Source: Streptomyces griseorubiginosus
GTDB lineage: Bacteria > Actinomycetota > Actinomycetes > Streptomycetales > Streptomycetaceae
NCBI RefSeq assembly: GCF_001514195.1
Contig: NZ_KQ948740.1
Span: 124,001-188,000, forward strand
DNA: 64,000 nt
Direction: 5' to 3'
Part shown: positions 8,263 through 16,808 of the stretch, piece after piece
Layout: every line of letters starts with the position of its first letter
How positions within the stretch are numbered: position 1 is the stretch's first letter
Made by a program: the position numbers and the translations under genes
Notes under the pieces: model-generated
Seen by the model: the letters and a program-made list of their open reading frames with translations, nothing else
Database searches by the model: none
Told to the model about the DNA's origin: nothing

Positions 8263-8883
8263 ATGGCCAAGTACTTCGACGTGCACCCCGACAACCCGCA
8301 ACCCCGCGCCATCTCACAGATCGCCGAGAGCATCCGGTCGGACGCCCTCATCGCGTACCCGACGGACTCCTGCTACGCGCTCGGCTGCCGGCTGGGCAGC
8401 CGGGACGGCATCGACCGGATCCGCAGCATCCGCCATCTCGACGACCGGCACCACTTCACCCTGGTCTGCCAGGACTTCGCGCAGCTCGGCCAGTTCGTAC
8501 GGGTCGACAAGGACGTGTTCCGGGCGATCAAGGCGTCGACGCCCGGCAGCTACACGTTCATCCTCCCGGCGACGAAGGAGGTGCCGCGGATGCTCCAGCA
8601 CCCGAAGAAGAAGACCGTGGGCGTGCGCATCCCGGACCACGTCGTCACCCAGGCGCTCCTGACCGAACTGGGCGAACCGCTGCTGTCGAGCACCCTGCTG
8701 CTGCCCGACGAGGAGGAGCCGATGACCCAGGGCTGGGAGATCAAGGACCGGCTCGACCACGTGCTGGACGCGGTCGTGGACTCCGGCGACTGCGGCACCG
8801 AACCGACGACGGTGATCGACTTCTCGGGCGGCGAGGCGGAGATCGTCCGGAAGGGCGCGGGCGACACCAGCCGGTTCGAGTAA
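8263..8883 (+). CDS. YciO/Sua5/YrdC family protein (threonylcarbamoyl-AMP synthase-like)
   Basis: 206 residues, the usual length of YciO. The RNA/nucleotide-binding fold is marked by LIAYPTDSCYALGC, the KxR-like region is altered (RHLDDRHHFTLVCQDF), followed by PGSYTFILPATKEVP, VGVRIPDH and LLSSTLLLP. YciO is a paralogue of TsaC/Sua5, which makes threonylcarbamoyl-adenylate for tRNA t6A; YciO proteins are much less active and their role is unsettled. It lacks the Sua5 C-terminal domain, so it is unlikely to be the main t6A enzyme. Confidence 0.9.
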   Translation: MAKYFDVHPDNPQPRAISQIAESIRSDALIAYPTDSCYALGCRLGSRDGIDRIRSIRHLDDRHHFTLVCQDFAQLGQFVRVDKDVFRAIKASTPGSYTFILPATKEVPRMLQHPKKKTVGVRIPDHVVTQALLTELGEPLLSSTLLLPDEEEPMTQGWEIKDRLDHVLDAVVDSGDCGTEPTTVIDFSGGEAEIVRKGAGDTSRFE

Positions 8884-8946
8884 AGCCCCGCTCAAGTGGG
8901 AGGGGGCCATGGCGGCGACTTCGATGGTGCGTGCAAGCATGTGCCC

Positions 8947-8965
8947 GGCCCGGTTCCGCCGGGCC
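8947..8965 (+). terminator. Possible hairpin terminator after the YciO gene
   Basis: GGCCCGG, loop TTCCG, CCGGGCC, lying 64 bp after the stop codon and 42 bp before the next start. It could end the YciO transcript or be a leader hairpin of the dienelactone hydrolase gene. No U-tract follows. Confidence 0.4.
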
Positions 8966-9006
8966 GGCGACCTGCTCGCCGTCGCATGCACAGAGAGGCA
9001 CCCCCC

Positions 9007-9762
9007 ATGACCTCCGTACAGGGAACCGACGTCGACATCCCCACCGAGGACGGCACCGCCGACGCCTATCTGGCCCACCCGGCCGACGGCGCGCCCCGGC
9101 CCGCCGTCCTGGTCTTCCAGGACGCGTTCGGGCTGCGCCCCCAGCTGAGGTCCATGGCCGACCGGCTCGCCGAGGCCGGTTACACGGTCCTCGTGCCCAA
9201 CCTGTTCTACCGGCACGGACGCGCGCCGGTCTTCGACCTTCCGGAGTTCATCGACCCCGGCGCCCGGCCGGAGATCTTCGAGAAGATCATGCCGGTGATG
9301 CAGGCGCTGACGCCCGAGCTCGCGATGCGGGACGCCGGGGCGTACCTGGGCTGGCTGGCCGAGCGTCCCGAGGTCGCCGACGGCCCGGTCGCCCTCACCG
9401 GCTACTGCATGGGCGCGCGGCTGTCGCTGCTCACCGCGGGCACCTATCCGGACCGAGTCGCCGCGGCGGCAGGCTTCCACGGCGGGCGCCTGGCCACCGA
9501 CACCCCGGACAGCCCGCACCTGGTGGCCGGGCAGATCACCGCGGAGCTGTACTTCGGTCACGCCGACAACGACCACTCGCTGCCGCCCGAGCAGATCGAG
9601 CGTCTGGAGGCCGCACTGACCGAGGCCGGGGTGCGGCACCGCTGCGAGGTGTACGAGGGCGCCCCGCACGGCTTCACCCAGGCCGACACCGCCGCGTACC
9701 ACAGCGAGGGCGACGAGCGGCACTGGGCCGCACTGCTCGACCTGCTCAAGCGCACGTTCTAG
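9007..9762 (+). CDS. Dienelactone hydrolase family protein
   Basis: 251-residue alpha/beta hydrolase. The oxyanion region is AVLVFQDAFGLRPQ, the nucleophile is Cys in GYCMGARLSL (the G-x-C-x-G of dienelactone hydrolases instead of Ser), Asp is in ELYFGHADNDHSLPP and His in EGAPHGFT. ATG giving MTSVQGTDVDIP follows AGAGGCACCCCCC; longer readings add junk. Probable cytosolic hydrolase of lactone or ester intermediates. Its TAG stop lies within a CTAG palindrome shared with the convergent peptidase gene. Confidence 0.9.
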   Translation: MTSVQGTDVDIPTEDGTADAYLAHPADGAPRPAVLVFQDAFGLRPQLRSMADRLAEAGYTVLVPNLFYRHGRAPVFDLPEFIDPGARPEIFEKIMPVMQALTPELAMRDAGAYLGWLAERPEVADGPVALTGYCMGARLSLLTAGTYPDRVAAAAGFHGGRLATDTPDSPHLVAGQITAELYFGHADNDHSLPPEQIERLEAALTEAGVRHRCEVYEGAPHGFTQADTAAYHSEGDERHWAALLDLLKRTF

Positions 9763-11903
9763 AAGGCGGAGCGGGGCGGCTCGACGCCCAAGTGGCGGCG
9801 CAGGAAGTCCACTTGCCGCTCCAGCAGCTGCCGGGTGACGGTCGAGCCGATCGGCTGGTGGCCGACGCCGGGGAGGATCAGGAGTTCGTGCGGGCGCCCC
9901 GCGGCCTTGAGCGCCGCGGACAGGCGCAGGGTGTTGACCGGCGGGACGTTGGTGTCGGCGAGCCCGTGGATCAGCAGCAGCGGCCGGGTCAGCCCCGGCG
10001 CGTCGCGGAGCAGGTCACAGGCCTCGTACCGCTGCGGGTACAGGTCGGGATGACCGAGGAACCGCTCGCGCCAGTGCGCGTGGTACAGCCGCTGGTCGGT
10101 GACGCCCGCGCCGGCCACGGCGGCGCGGAAGACGTCCGGGCGGCGCAGGACGGCCAGCGCGGCGAGCGCACCGCCGAAGGACCAGCCGCGGAAGGCGACC
10201 CGGCCGAGGTCGAGGTCGGGACACCGGCGGGCGGCCTCGCGCAGGGCGCTGACCTGGTCGTCGAGGACGGGTCCGAACAGGTCGCCGTGGACCTCGCGCT
10301 CCCAGCCGGGTCCGCGGCCGGGGGTGCCGCTGCCGTCGGTCGTGAGCACCGCGCAACCCTGCTCGGCGAACCACTGAGCCAGCAGCACGCGCGAGTCCAG
10401 CTCCGCGGTGACACGCTGGAGGGCCGCGCCGCCGTAGGAGTCGACGAGCACCGGCAGCGGGCCGCTGCCCCGGCGGTGCCAGGAGGGCAGGTGGAGCCGG
10501 GCGTGAAGCGCTCGCGGGCCCAGGACGAACCGCTCGGCGCGCACGTCGAGCACCGGGCGTTCGGCGTACGACAGGACGGTGACGGCCGGTCTGCCCGCGC
10601 GCAGCACCTCGGCCCGCCCGCCGGGCCGCTCGGCGTCCCGGGTGATCCGGACCAGCGTTCCGCCGCTCCGGACGCCGGAGTGGACTCCGGCCCCCGAACT
10701 CAGTTGCCGTAGGCCGGACTTGGGGCCGTAGCTCCACAGGTGGGTCTCGGTGGGTTCGTCGGTGGCGGTGAACAGGACGTCGTCGCCGTCGATGCCGAGC
10801 ACGGCTCGCAGCTGAAGTCCCTTTGGCGTGACGTCTGTTCCGTCCCGGGTGAGGTGCCGGGTCCCGCTCGTGTCGTGGTGGGCGAGAAGGGCACCGGAGG
10901 CCGTGCGGGCGGGCAGTCCCGGGACGAGGTGCACCCAGCACGCGTCGCACTGTTCGTGCAGGACGGCGGTCCGGCCGTCGCCGGGATCGATGCCGAGGAA
11001 GCGGACGGTGCGCTGGTCGCGTGACTGCACGAGAGCCCAGGGCCCGTGCGTGTCCCATCCGGCGCCCACGACGTATTCGTAGGCGACCCGGTCCCAACTC
11101 ACCTGTAGCGGTGAGCTGTCGAGCCGGGAGACCCATAACGTGACGTCGGGGTTGGGCGTTCCGGCGAGGGCTGTGCGGCGGACTTCGCGGCCCGGGTCGC
11201 CGGGGGCCGTCAGGTCGGGTGAGTCGATCCCGTCCGCCCTGTCGCCTCCGCCGGCCGGGTCGACCGTGGGATCGGCTGCCGGATCGGCCGTCGGCCAGGG
11301 CTGGACCCGCCTGGAGTCCGTCCGAGCGAACAGCAAGTGGTGGCCGTCCGGCGACCACCAGTGTCCACGGGCATCGTCGAGGGACGTGGCGGTGGTGTGG
11401 GGGGCGACCCCGAACTCGACGTCGGGCGTGGGTGTTTGCGCTATCGACCGGTCCCCCGTCCCGTCCGCCTCCACCACGCGCAGGGTGCCGTGCGAGACGT
11501 AGGCGATGCGGCGCCCGGTGGGGTCGGGCCGGGGGTCCGAGACCGGTCCGACGACGGGCAGCCGCCGCGGCTCGCCCTTGCCGGAGTCCACGGTCCACAG
11601 CCCGCCGCCGAGGGCGAAGGCGACGACCCCGGCCGCCGCGTCGGCGCCGTACGCCTCGACACCTCCCACCCGCCCCCTGCGCTCCGACCGCCCACCCCCG
11701 AGCAGCCGAACGGGATCGGCCAGCAGGCGTTCCCTGCCGGAGGCCACGTCCAGGGCCCACAGACAGGTCACCGGGTCGTCGCCGGTGCGCCCGCGGAGGA
11801 ACAGCACGGTCTCCCCACCAGCACCGACGGCGAACCGCCCGGGGACACCACGGGTGAAGCGGAGGGTGCGGACGAGTTGTTCGGGGAGGGTGGTGAGGGA
11901 CAT
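9759..11903 (-). CDS. S9 family prolyl oligopeptidase/dipeptidyl-peptidase IV-like
   Basis: 714 residues. The N-terminal ~450 residues form a DPP-IV-type beta-propeller (for example HWWSPDGHHLLFARTD, TLWVSRLDSSPLQVSWDRVAY). The C-terminal hydrolase shows YGGAALQRV near the oxyanion site, nucleophile Ser in RGWSFGGALAAL, Asp in HGLADTNVPP and His in LPGVGHQPIG. No signal peptide is present, so the enzyme is cytosolic, cleaving short peptides. It ends in a 4-bp CTAG overlap with the dienelactone hydrolase gene on the other strand. Confidence 0.93.
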   Translation of the reverse strand: MSLTTLPEQLVRTLRFTRGVPGRFAVGAGGETVLFLRGRTGDDPVTCLWALDVASGRERLLADPVRLLGGGRSERRGRVGGVEAYGADAAAGVVAFALGGGLWTVDSGKGEPRRLPVVGPVSDPRPDPTGRRIAYVSHGTLRVVEADGTGDRSIAQTPTPDVEFGVAPHTTATSLDDARGHWWSPDGHHLLFARTDSRRVQPWPTADPAADPTVDPAGGGDRADGIDSPDLTAPGDPGREVRRTALAGTPNPDVTLWVSRLDSSPLQVSWDRVAYEYVVGAGWDTHGPWALVQSRDQRTVRFLGIDPGDGRTAVLHEQCDACWVHLVPGLPARTASGALLAHHDTSGTRHLTRDGTDVTPKGLQLRAVLGIDGDDVLFTATDEPTETHLWSYGPKSGLRQLSSGAGVHSGVRSGGTLVRITRDAERPGGRAEVLRAGRPAVTVLSYAERPVLDVRAERFVLGPRALHARLHLPSWHRRGSGPLPVLVDSYGGAALQRVTAELDSRVLLAQWFAEQGCAVLTTDGSGTPGRGPGWEREVHGDLFGPVLDDQVSALREAARRCPDLDLGRVAFRGWSFGGALAALAVLRRPDVFRAAVAGAGVTDQRLYHAHWRERFLGHPDLYPQRYEACDLLRDAPGLTRPLLLIHGLADTNVPPVNTLRLSAALKAAGRPHELLILPGVGHQPIGSTVTRQLLERQVDFLRRHLGVEPPRSAF

Positions 11904-11964
11904 GAAGGTGTCCTACCACCGGTCCTGTGAATAAAACGCGTGTTCGATTAAAGAGGGGGTCTGC

Positions 11965-12801
11965 TCACCGGACCTCGCCGGATGCCGCCCGCAGCCGTCC
12001 GAGCCACTCCGCGGCCAGCCCGCGGCCGTTGGGGAGTTGGTCGTGGCGGTCCCATCGCCAGGTCGTGATCATCGCGAGGACGAGGAGGCGGCAGTCGTGC
12101 AGCAGGTCCTGGTCGGCGTTCGCGTAGTGCTCGGCGATGTCGTCGGGCGCGTGGGCGAGATCGAATTCGACGGGGCCCCGGCAGCAGGTCTCCAGGTCGA
12201 TGAAGAGGGGCCCGCTCGCGGTGGCGAGCAGATTTCCCGGGTGCGGCTCGCCGTGCAGCAGCTGGTCGGCGGTACCGCGCTCGCCGATCGCTCGCCGCAG
12301 ACTTCTCAGAGTCCCGTCGAGGAGTCGGCGGTCCGCGTCGGCCAGCGCGGGTGTGCGGTCGCGGTCCGCCAGCAGGCGTTGCGCCTGGTCGACGCGGACC
12401 GTGAAGTGCGGTGCGGGGACGTCGAGTTGGCGCATACCGGCATGCAGTCTCGTGAGCGCGTCGGCATAGGCGGCGGGTGGGACCTCTCGGGGTACGGCCG
12501 GTTCGTAGTAGGTCCACAAGGTGACCACGAAGCCGTCGCGCTCGTGGACGCCCGGCGTCACGCGAGGTGCGAGCGCGGCCACCGGGCTTCCCACCTCGGC
12601 GAGCCGCTGAGCGATGTCGACTTCGAGCTGAGCGACCTGGTCCGCGACCGGCGCCACCCGGGCCAGGACGTCACAGGGCAGCAGTCGCAGAGTCAACTTG
12701 TTCGAGTCCTGGAGCACGATCGCTTCGTCGGCCGCGAGGCCCAGTGACGCGGCCGTCGCCCTCGCCGCGGCCACCGCACGCGGAAGCTCCGAGACCTGCA
12801 T
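11965..12801 (-). CDS. APH-fold phosphotransferase family protein
   Basis: 278 residues. The catalytic loop is LLHGEPHPGNLLA (APH/choline kinase H-G-D-x-x-x-x-N, with Glu in place of the catalytic Asp) and the metal-binding loop is LFIDLETCCRGPVEFDL (D-x-D/E). Such proteins phosphorylate aminoglycosides or other small hydroxylated substrates. The HGE rather than HGD motif is seen in a Streptomyces subgroup annotated only as phosphotransferase. ATG at 12801 has GGGGAGGGG upstream; a start at 12834 adds 11 residues without a ribosome site. No resistance role can be assigned. Confidence 0.82.
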   Translation of the reverse strand: MQVSELPRAVAAARATAASLGLAADEAIVLQDSNKLTLRLLPCDVLARVAPVADQVAQLEVDIAQRLAEVGSPVAALAPRVTPGVHERDGFVVTLWTYYEPAVPREVPPAAYADALTRLHAGMRQLDVPAPHFTVRVDQAQRLLADRDRTPALADADRRLLDGTLRSLRRAIGERGTADQLLHGEPHPGNLLATASGPLFIDLETCCRGPVEFDLAHAPDDIAEHYANADQDLLHDCRLLVLAMITTWRWDRHDQLPNGRGLAAEWLGRLRAASGEVR

Positions 12802-12941
12802 CGCCGAGCGCCCCTCCCCCGTGAGCACCCTCATGCCGGTTCATGGCGGTGCGGAAGGCGCACGGTACCAAGACGAGCGCGCCGGCCGGACCGAATAAGA
12901 CCTGCTGGCTCCGGGGCCGGGAGGCGGCGGTTCGGGCAGAC

Positions 12942-14111
12942 TCAGCGGTCCTGGCCACGCCTCCAGGACCGCAGGACACGAAAGCGGTCCGGACACTCCG
13001 GGTCCCGGTCCACCACCTGGATCGGCGCCCCGGTCCACTGCCACACGCCGCTCCCCGGAGTACGCCCGAACCGGATCGGGCCCCGGGTGCCCTCGACGGT
13101 GACAACCGGCCAGGCCTCGGCGATGCGCGCCCGGTCCGTGCCGTGCTCCCTGAGCAGCGCGGCGAGGAAGGCGACCGTGTCGTGGCCCTCGTACGCCACG
13201 AACGACGGCGGTCCGCCCAGCCGCTCACGAAGGCCCGCCTCGACCTGCATGGCGAGCGGGCCGAGTTCGTCCGGCAGGTACCGCAGGAACGGGATCCCGG
13301 CACCGTCGTCGCCCAGCGTCGTCCCCCATGAGGCGAACTCCGGCTGCCCGGCCGGGGCGCCGACCAGGATCCCGGCGAGACGCCGGTCGCGGCGGACCGC
13401 ACGGACGATCGGCACCGCCGGGACCGGGGAACCGACCAGGAGCAGGAGTGCCGTCGCGCGCTGCTCGACGAGCTTGTCGCACAGGACGGTCGGGGAGTGT
13501 TCCCGCACGTCGAGTTCGACGACGGTGCCGCCGCGAGTGGCGAGGTGGTCCCTGAGGACGCGGACTCCGGAGGCCCAGTACACACTCGGCTGGGTCGCCA
13601 CGGCGATGTGGTGGTGGCCCGCGTCGAGGAGGAAGTCGGCGTAGACCCGCCAACCGTGGGACTGCGGTGGCGAGAGGCGCGCGACCCGGTCCGTCGGCCG
13701 CTCGGTGAGCGCGTCCAGAACCGCCGACGAGCACAGGAACGGCAGACCGAGCGCGTCCGCGCGGGCCGCGGCCGCCCGCGCGACGACGCTGTGGTACTCC
13801 CCTGCCAGGGCGGCCACCCCCAGTCCGGCCAGCTCGTCCACGGCGGCTTCGGCCCTTCCCGGATCCGCTGCGGTGTCCCGGACGACCAGCTCGAGGGGTC
13901 TGCCGTCGATTCCCCCGCTGCCGTTGACCGAGTCGGCGCCCCACTCGATCCCGGCCAGCAGGTGTTGGCCCGCTTCGACCCAGCCGGGCCGGGTCAGCGG
14001 AACGAGAACACCGATCCGTACGGCAGATACGGCGTCCCTGTCCGGGCCCGCTCCAGCCGACGGCACGGCCACGCCGGCACCGTCCACCTCGTCCCCCTGT
14101 GGTGAGTCCAT
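12942..14111 (-). CDS. Periplasmic-binding-fold (Peripla_BP_6, LivJ-like) protein lacking a signal peptide
   Basis: 389 residues. IGVLVPLTRPGWVEAGQHLLAGIEWGADSVNGSGGIDGRPLELVVRDTA is the start of the branched-chain amino-acid binding fold and the rest follows it to VVTVEGTRGPIRFGR. There is neither lipobox nor signal peptide: about 50 polar residues precede the fold. No permease or ATPase gene is near. The chosen ATG (MDSPQGDEV) has AGGATCAGG upstream; 14132 (MSGRIRQM) is an alternative. A cytosolic ligand-binding role, as in regulators that use this fold, is more likely than transport. Confidence 0.75.
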   Translation of the reverse strand: MDSPQGDEVDGAGVAVPSAGAGPDRDAVSAVRIGVLVPLTRPGWVEAGQHLLAGIEWGADSVNGSGGIDGRPLELVVRDTAADPGRAEAAVDELAGLGVAALAGEYHSVVARAAAARADALGLPFLCSSAVLDALTERPTDRVARLSPPQSHGWRVYADFLLDAGHHHIAVATQPSVYWASGVRVLRDHLATRGGTVVELDVREHSPTVLCDKLVEQRATALLLLVGSPVPAVPIVRAVRRDRRLAGILVGAPAGQPEFASWGTTLGDDGAGIPFLRYLPDELGPLAMQVEAGLRERLGGPPSFVAYEGHDTVAFLAALLREHGTDRARIAEAWPVVTVEGTRGPIRFGRTPGSGVWQWTGAPIQVVDRDPECPDRFRVLRSWRRGQDR

Positions 14112-14131
14112 CTGCCTGATCCTGCCGGACA

Positions 14132-14231
14132 TCGCGTCCACAAGGCTCCCGACCCGGCGGACATCACAGGGCATCGGCGTGACGCAGGGACCGGAGGCTC
14201 TCGCGTCCACAAGGCTCCCGACCCGGCGGAC
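14132..14231. repeat. Two perfect 31-bp direct repeats upstream of the binding-fold gene
   Basis: The same 31 bases (beginning tcgcgtccacaaggctcccg and ending cggcggac) occur at 14132-14162 and 14201-14231, with 38 bp between. They lie immediately upstream of the preferred start of the binding-fold gene and after the TetR stop. They may be regulatory or a recent duplication. Reading the gene from 14243 would translate both copies (RRVGSLVDA twice). Confidence 0.85.
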
Positions 14232-14272
14232 GCCGTGCGCCACCCGTCCCGCAGTCCGCGCCTCTCAGCCCC

Positions 14273-14935
14273 TCACTCCCCTCCGCGCGCCGCCGCCCCC
14301 ACCACCATCCGCCGGATGTCCGCCAGGTCCGCCTCGAACTCGGCCGTGAGGTCGACCGGGAGGTCCAGCCACCGTCCGACCCTGCTGTGGCCGGGGAGTT
14401 CGCCGGCCGGGAGCTGGCCGCGGCGGCCGCGCGGATCGAGGGCACCGGGGGTGAAGCGGCCGGACGCCTCGGAGGCGGCGAAGCCGATGACGAAGGTGCT
14501 GATCAGCCGCTCCAGTCGGGGCACTTCCGACTCCGGGACCCCGGCCTCGACGAGCGCGAGATAGATGATGTCCACCGCACGCACGGCGTCCGGAGTGACG
14601 GCGGGGCGCGAGAAGAGCAGGTGCGCCGCCCAGGGGTGACGCTGGGTCACCGCCCGGCAGGCATGGGCGAGAGCGTCGAGCCGCTGGTCCCAGGTCGGCT
14701 CCTCGCCCGAGAGCACCCCGTCACCGCCGTCCGCGCCGTCCGTCGGCAGCAGCGCGGACAGCAGGCGTCCCACCATCCCGTCCAGCAGCGCCGCCTTGTC
14801 CTTGACGTGCCGGTACAGCGCCATCGGCGTGACCCCGACACGCTCGGCCAGCGCGCGCATCGACACCGCCTCCAGGCCCCGCTCGTCGGCGATGGCCAGG
14901 GCCGCGTCCAGGATCTCTTCCCGTCTGCCACTCAT
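14273..14935 (-). CDS. TetR family regulator (TetR_C-type)
   Basis: 220 residues. HTH: EEILDAALAIADERGLEAVSMRALAERVGVTPMALYRHVKDKAALLDGM, the TetR class with MALYRHVKDK. The ligand domain has AHACRAVTQRHPWAAHLLFSRP, as in TetR_C proteins. Start ATG (MSGRREEIL) is followed on the opposite strand by a palindromic operator and the divergent ABC exporter, which it most likely represses. Confidence 0.92.
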   Translation of the reverse strand: MSGRREEILDAALAIADERGLEAVSMRALAERVGVTPMALYRHVKDKAALLDGMVGRLLSALLPTDGADGGDGVLSGEEPTWDQRLDALAHACRAVTQRHPWAAHLLFSRPAVTPDAVRAVDIIYLALVEAGVPESEVPRLERLISTFVIGFAASEASGRFTPGALDPRGRRGQLPAGELPGHSRVGRWLDLPVDLTAEFEADLADIRRMVVGAAARGGE

Positions 14936-14937
14936 GG

Positions 14938-14967
14938 GTCTACAGTGTAGACGTATACACCGTAGAC
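14938..14967. promoter_or_regulatory. TetR operator between regulator and ABC exporter
   Basis: GTCTACA-G-TGTAGAC is a perfect 7-bp inverted repeat, followed at once by GTATACACCGTAGAC, a second, weaker dyad sharing the GTAGAC arm. It begins three bases before the TetR start codon and would cover the promoters of both genes. The layout suggests cooperative binding of two dimers. Confidence 0.75.
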
Positions 14968-15002
14968 ATCTGGTGCACAGACAAACAGACAAAGGGGGGC
15001 GG

Positions 15003-15941
15003 ATGCTCGTCACGAACGGGTTGGTGAAGTCCTACGGCCGTCATCGCGCGCTCGACGGTTTCGATCTGACGGTCGAGCCGGGCGAGATCGTCGGTCTGAT
15101 CGGTCACAACGGCGCGGGCAAGACGACCTTCGTGGAGATCGTCACCGGTCTGGTGCGGCCCGACGCGGGAAGCGTCCGCATCGGGCCGTTCGACGCGCTG
15201 AGCGAGGGCCGGGACGCCCGGCGGCTCGTCGGGGTGGCTCCGCAGGAGTTGGCCCTCTACGGCAGTGTCACCGTGCGGGAGAACCTGCGGCTGCTCGCCG
15301 GGCTGGCCGGGCTCCGGGGCCGGCGCCGGGACGCGGGGATCACCCGGGTCCTGGAGGAGCTCCAGCTGTCCGCGGTCGCGGACCGGCCCGTGGGCATCCT
15401 GTCCGGCGGACAGCGGCGCCGGGTCCAGGCGGCCACGGCGATGGTCGGCTCACCGCCGCTCCTGCTGCTCGACGAGCCGACGGCCGGTGCCGATCCGGAG
15501 ACCCGCTCGGCTCTGCTGGCCGCGGTGAGGGCTCGCGCCGAAACCGGTGCCGCCGTCGTCTACACGACCCACTACCTCCCCGAACTCGTCGACCTGGACG
15601 CCACGTTGGCGATCGCGCGAGCCGGCCGGGTCATCGCGCGCGGCACCCAGGAGGAGCTCACCCGGCACCTTCCCGGCGAACTCCGGGTCACCTTCGCCGA
15701 CCCGGCCGAACCCGAACTCCGCACGCCGACCAAGGATCCCGGCGCCGATCTGGCGGCCCTGCTCGCCTCCGGCCGCACGCCCGCCTCCGTCGACGTCCAC
15801 CGGCCCGGCCTGGACGACCTGTACCACTCCTTGGAGACCACGACACCGGAGGCCGGACCGACGGAGCCCACGACACAGCAGTCCACGGTCGCCCAGGCCG
15901 CGGCGCCCACGCGGACGGAGTCCCACGATGCAGCCGCGTGA
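15003..15941 (+). CDS. ABC-2 type exporter ATP-binding protein (DrrA-like)
   Basis: 312 residues. Walker A GHNGAGKTT, signature LSGGQRRRVQAATAM, Walker B LLLLDEPTAGADPE, H-loop VYTTHYLPE, with a C-terminal extension typical of DrrA/CcmA-type multidrug or antibiotic exporters. ATG is preceded by AAAGGGGGGCGG. The gene overlaps the permease gene by 14 bp and lies under the TetR operator, which suggests substrate-induced efflux. Confidence 0.93.
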   Translation: MLVTNGLVKSYGRHRALDGFDLTVEPGEIVGLIGHNGAGKTTFVEIVTGLVRPDAGSVRIGPFDALSEGRDARRLVGVAPQELALYGSVTVRENLRLLAGLAGLRGRRRDAGITRVLEELQLSAVADRPVGILSGGQRRRVQAATAMVGSPPLLLLDEPTAGADPETRSALLAAVRARAETGAAVVYTTHYLPELVDLDATLAIARAGRVIARGTQEELTRHLPGELRVTFADPAEPELRTPTKDPGADLAALLASGRTPASVDVHRPGLDDLYHSLETTTPEAGPTEPTTQQSTVAQAAAPTRTESHDAAA

Positions 15942-16689
15942 CTCCGCGACCCGTCTGGGCGTCCTGATCCGCCACAACACGCTGCTGATGCTGCGCGAAC
16001 CGGGCCCTTTGCTGAGCCGGATGATCCTGCCGCTGGTCTTCATGACCCTGCTGCGCCCGCTCTATCTGTCCGCGCAGGGCCACGCGGCCGGTACCGAGCA
16101 AGCGGTCGTCGGCACGCTGGTCACGTTCTCGCTGCTCGCCCTCAGCATCTCCGGCAACGCGATCCTCTCCGAGCGCCTCGGCCGCACCTGGGACCGGCTG
16201 CGCGGCACTCCTCTGCACCCGGCGGAGCTGCTGCTGGGCAAGGCCGTGCCCGTGCTCACCGCTCTGCTCGCGCAGCAGTTGCTGATCGTCGGCTTCGGGG
16301 TGTGCGTGTTCGGACTGCGCGTGCCGCATCCGTTCCTGCTGCTGGGGGTCCTGCTCAGCTGGAGCTGCACGCTGCTCGGCCTCGGGGCGCTGCTCGGGGT
16401 GCTGGTCCGCACGATGGGCGAGCTCTCCGCCGCCTACGACATCGGCGGGATGCTCCTCAGCAGCGTCGGCGGCGCGCTCGTCCCGCTCGCCGTCCTGCCC
16501 GGCTGGGTCGCGGACGTGGCCCCGGCCTCCCCCGGCTACTGGGCCGCACACGGCTTGCGCGCCGCACTGGCGGGCGACACCCCCACCGCGGCGACTGCCT
16601 GCGGCACCCTCTTCGGCACGGCCGCGGTCTGCTCGGTCCTGGCCTCGGTCCGGCTCCAGGGCCGCAGCGGACGGATGGTGGCCCTCTAA
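15928..16689 (+). CDS. ABC-2 type exporter permease
   Basis: 253 residues with six predicted helices (for example LLSRMILPLVFMTLLRPLYL, VVGTLVTFSLLALSISGNAI, LLIVGFGVCVFGL, LLGVLLSWSCTLLGLGALLG). ISGNAILSERLGRTWDRLRGTPLHPAELLLGK is the ABC-2 cytoplasmic loop. It partners with the overlapping ATPase. Its last six codons including TAA are duplicated in tandem right after the gene. Confidence 0.92.
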   Translation: MQPRDSATRLGVLIRHNTLLMLREPGPLLSRMILPLVFMTLLRPLYLSAQGHAAGTEQAVVGTLVTFSLLALSISGNAILSERLGRTWDRLRGTPLHPAELLLGKAVPVLTALLAQQLLIVGFGVCVFGLRVPHPFLLLGVLLSWSCTLLGLGALLGVLVRTMGELSAAYDIGGMLLSSVGGALVPLAVLPGWVADVAPASPGYWAAHGLRAALAGDTPTAATACGTLFGTAAVCSVLASVRLQGRSGRMVAL

Positions 16690-16708
16690 ACGGATGGTGG
16701 CCCTCTAA
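16671..16708. repeat. Perfect 19-bp tandem duplication across a stop codon
   Basis: The sequence acggatggtggccctctaa occurs twice with no gap. The first copy is the end of the permease gene (TDGGP-frame bases encoding RMVAL and TAA); the second is entirely downstream. The period of 19 is not a multiple of three, so the copy is not an in-frame extension. Confidence 0.9.
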
Positions 16709-16808
16709 CCGGACAGGTCCGCGAAGCCCCCTCTCCCCGTCGGGGCCGCGATGACTTTCCGGCGCTGCCACGGTCTACCTCACATACGACTTCCGCAGAA
16801 CGGATGTG

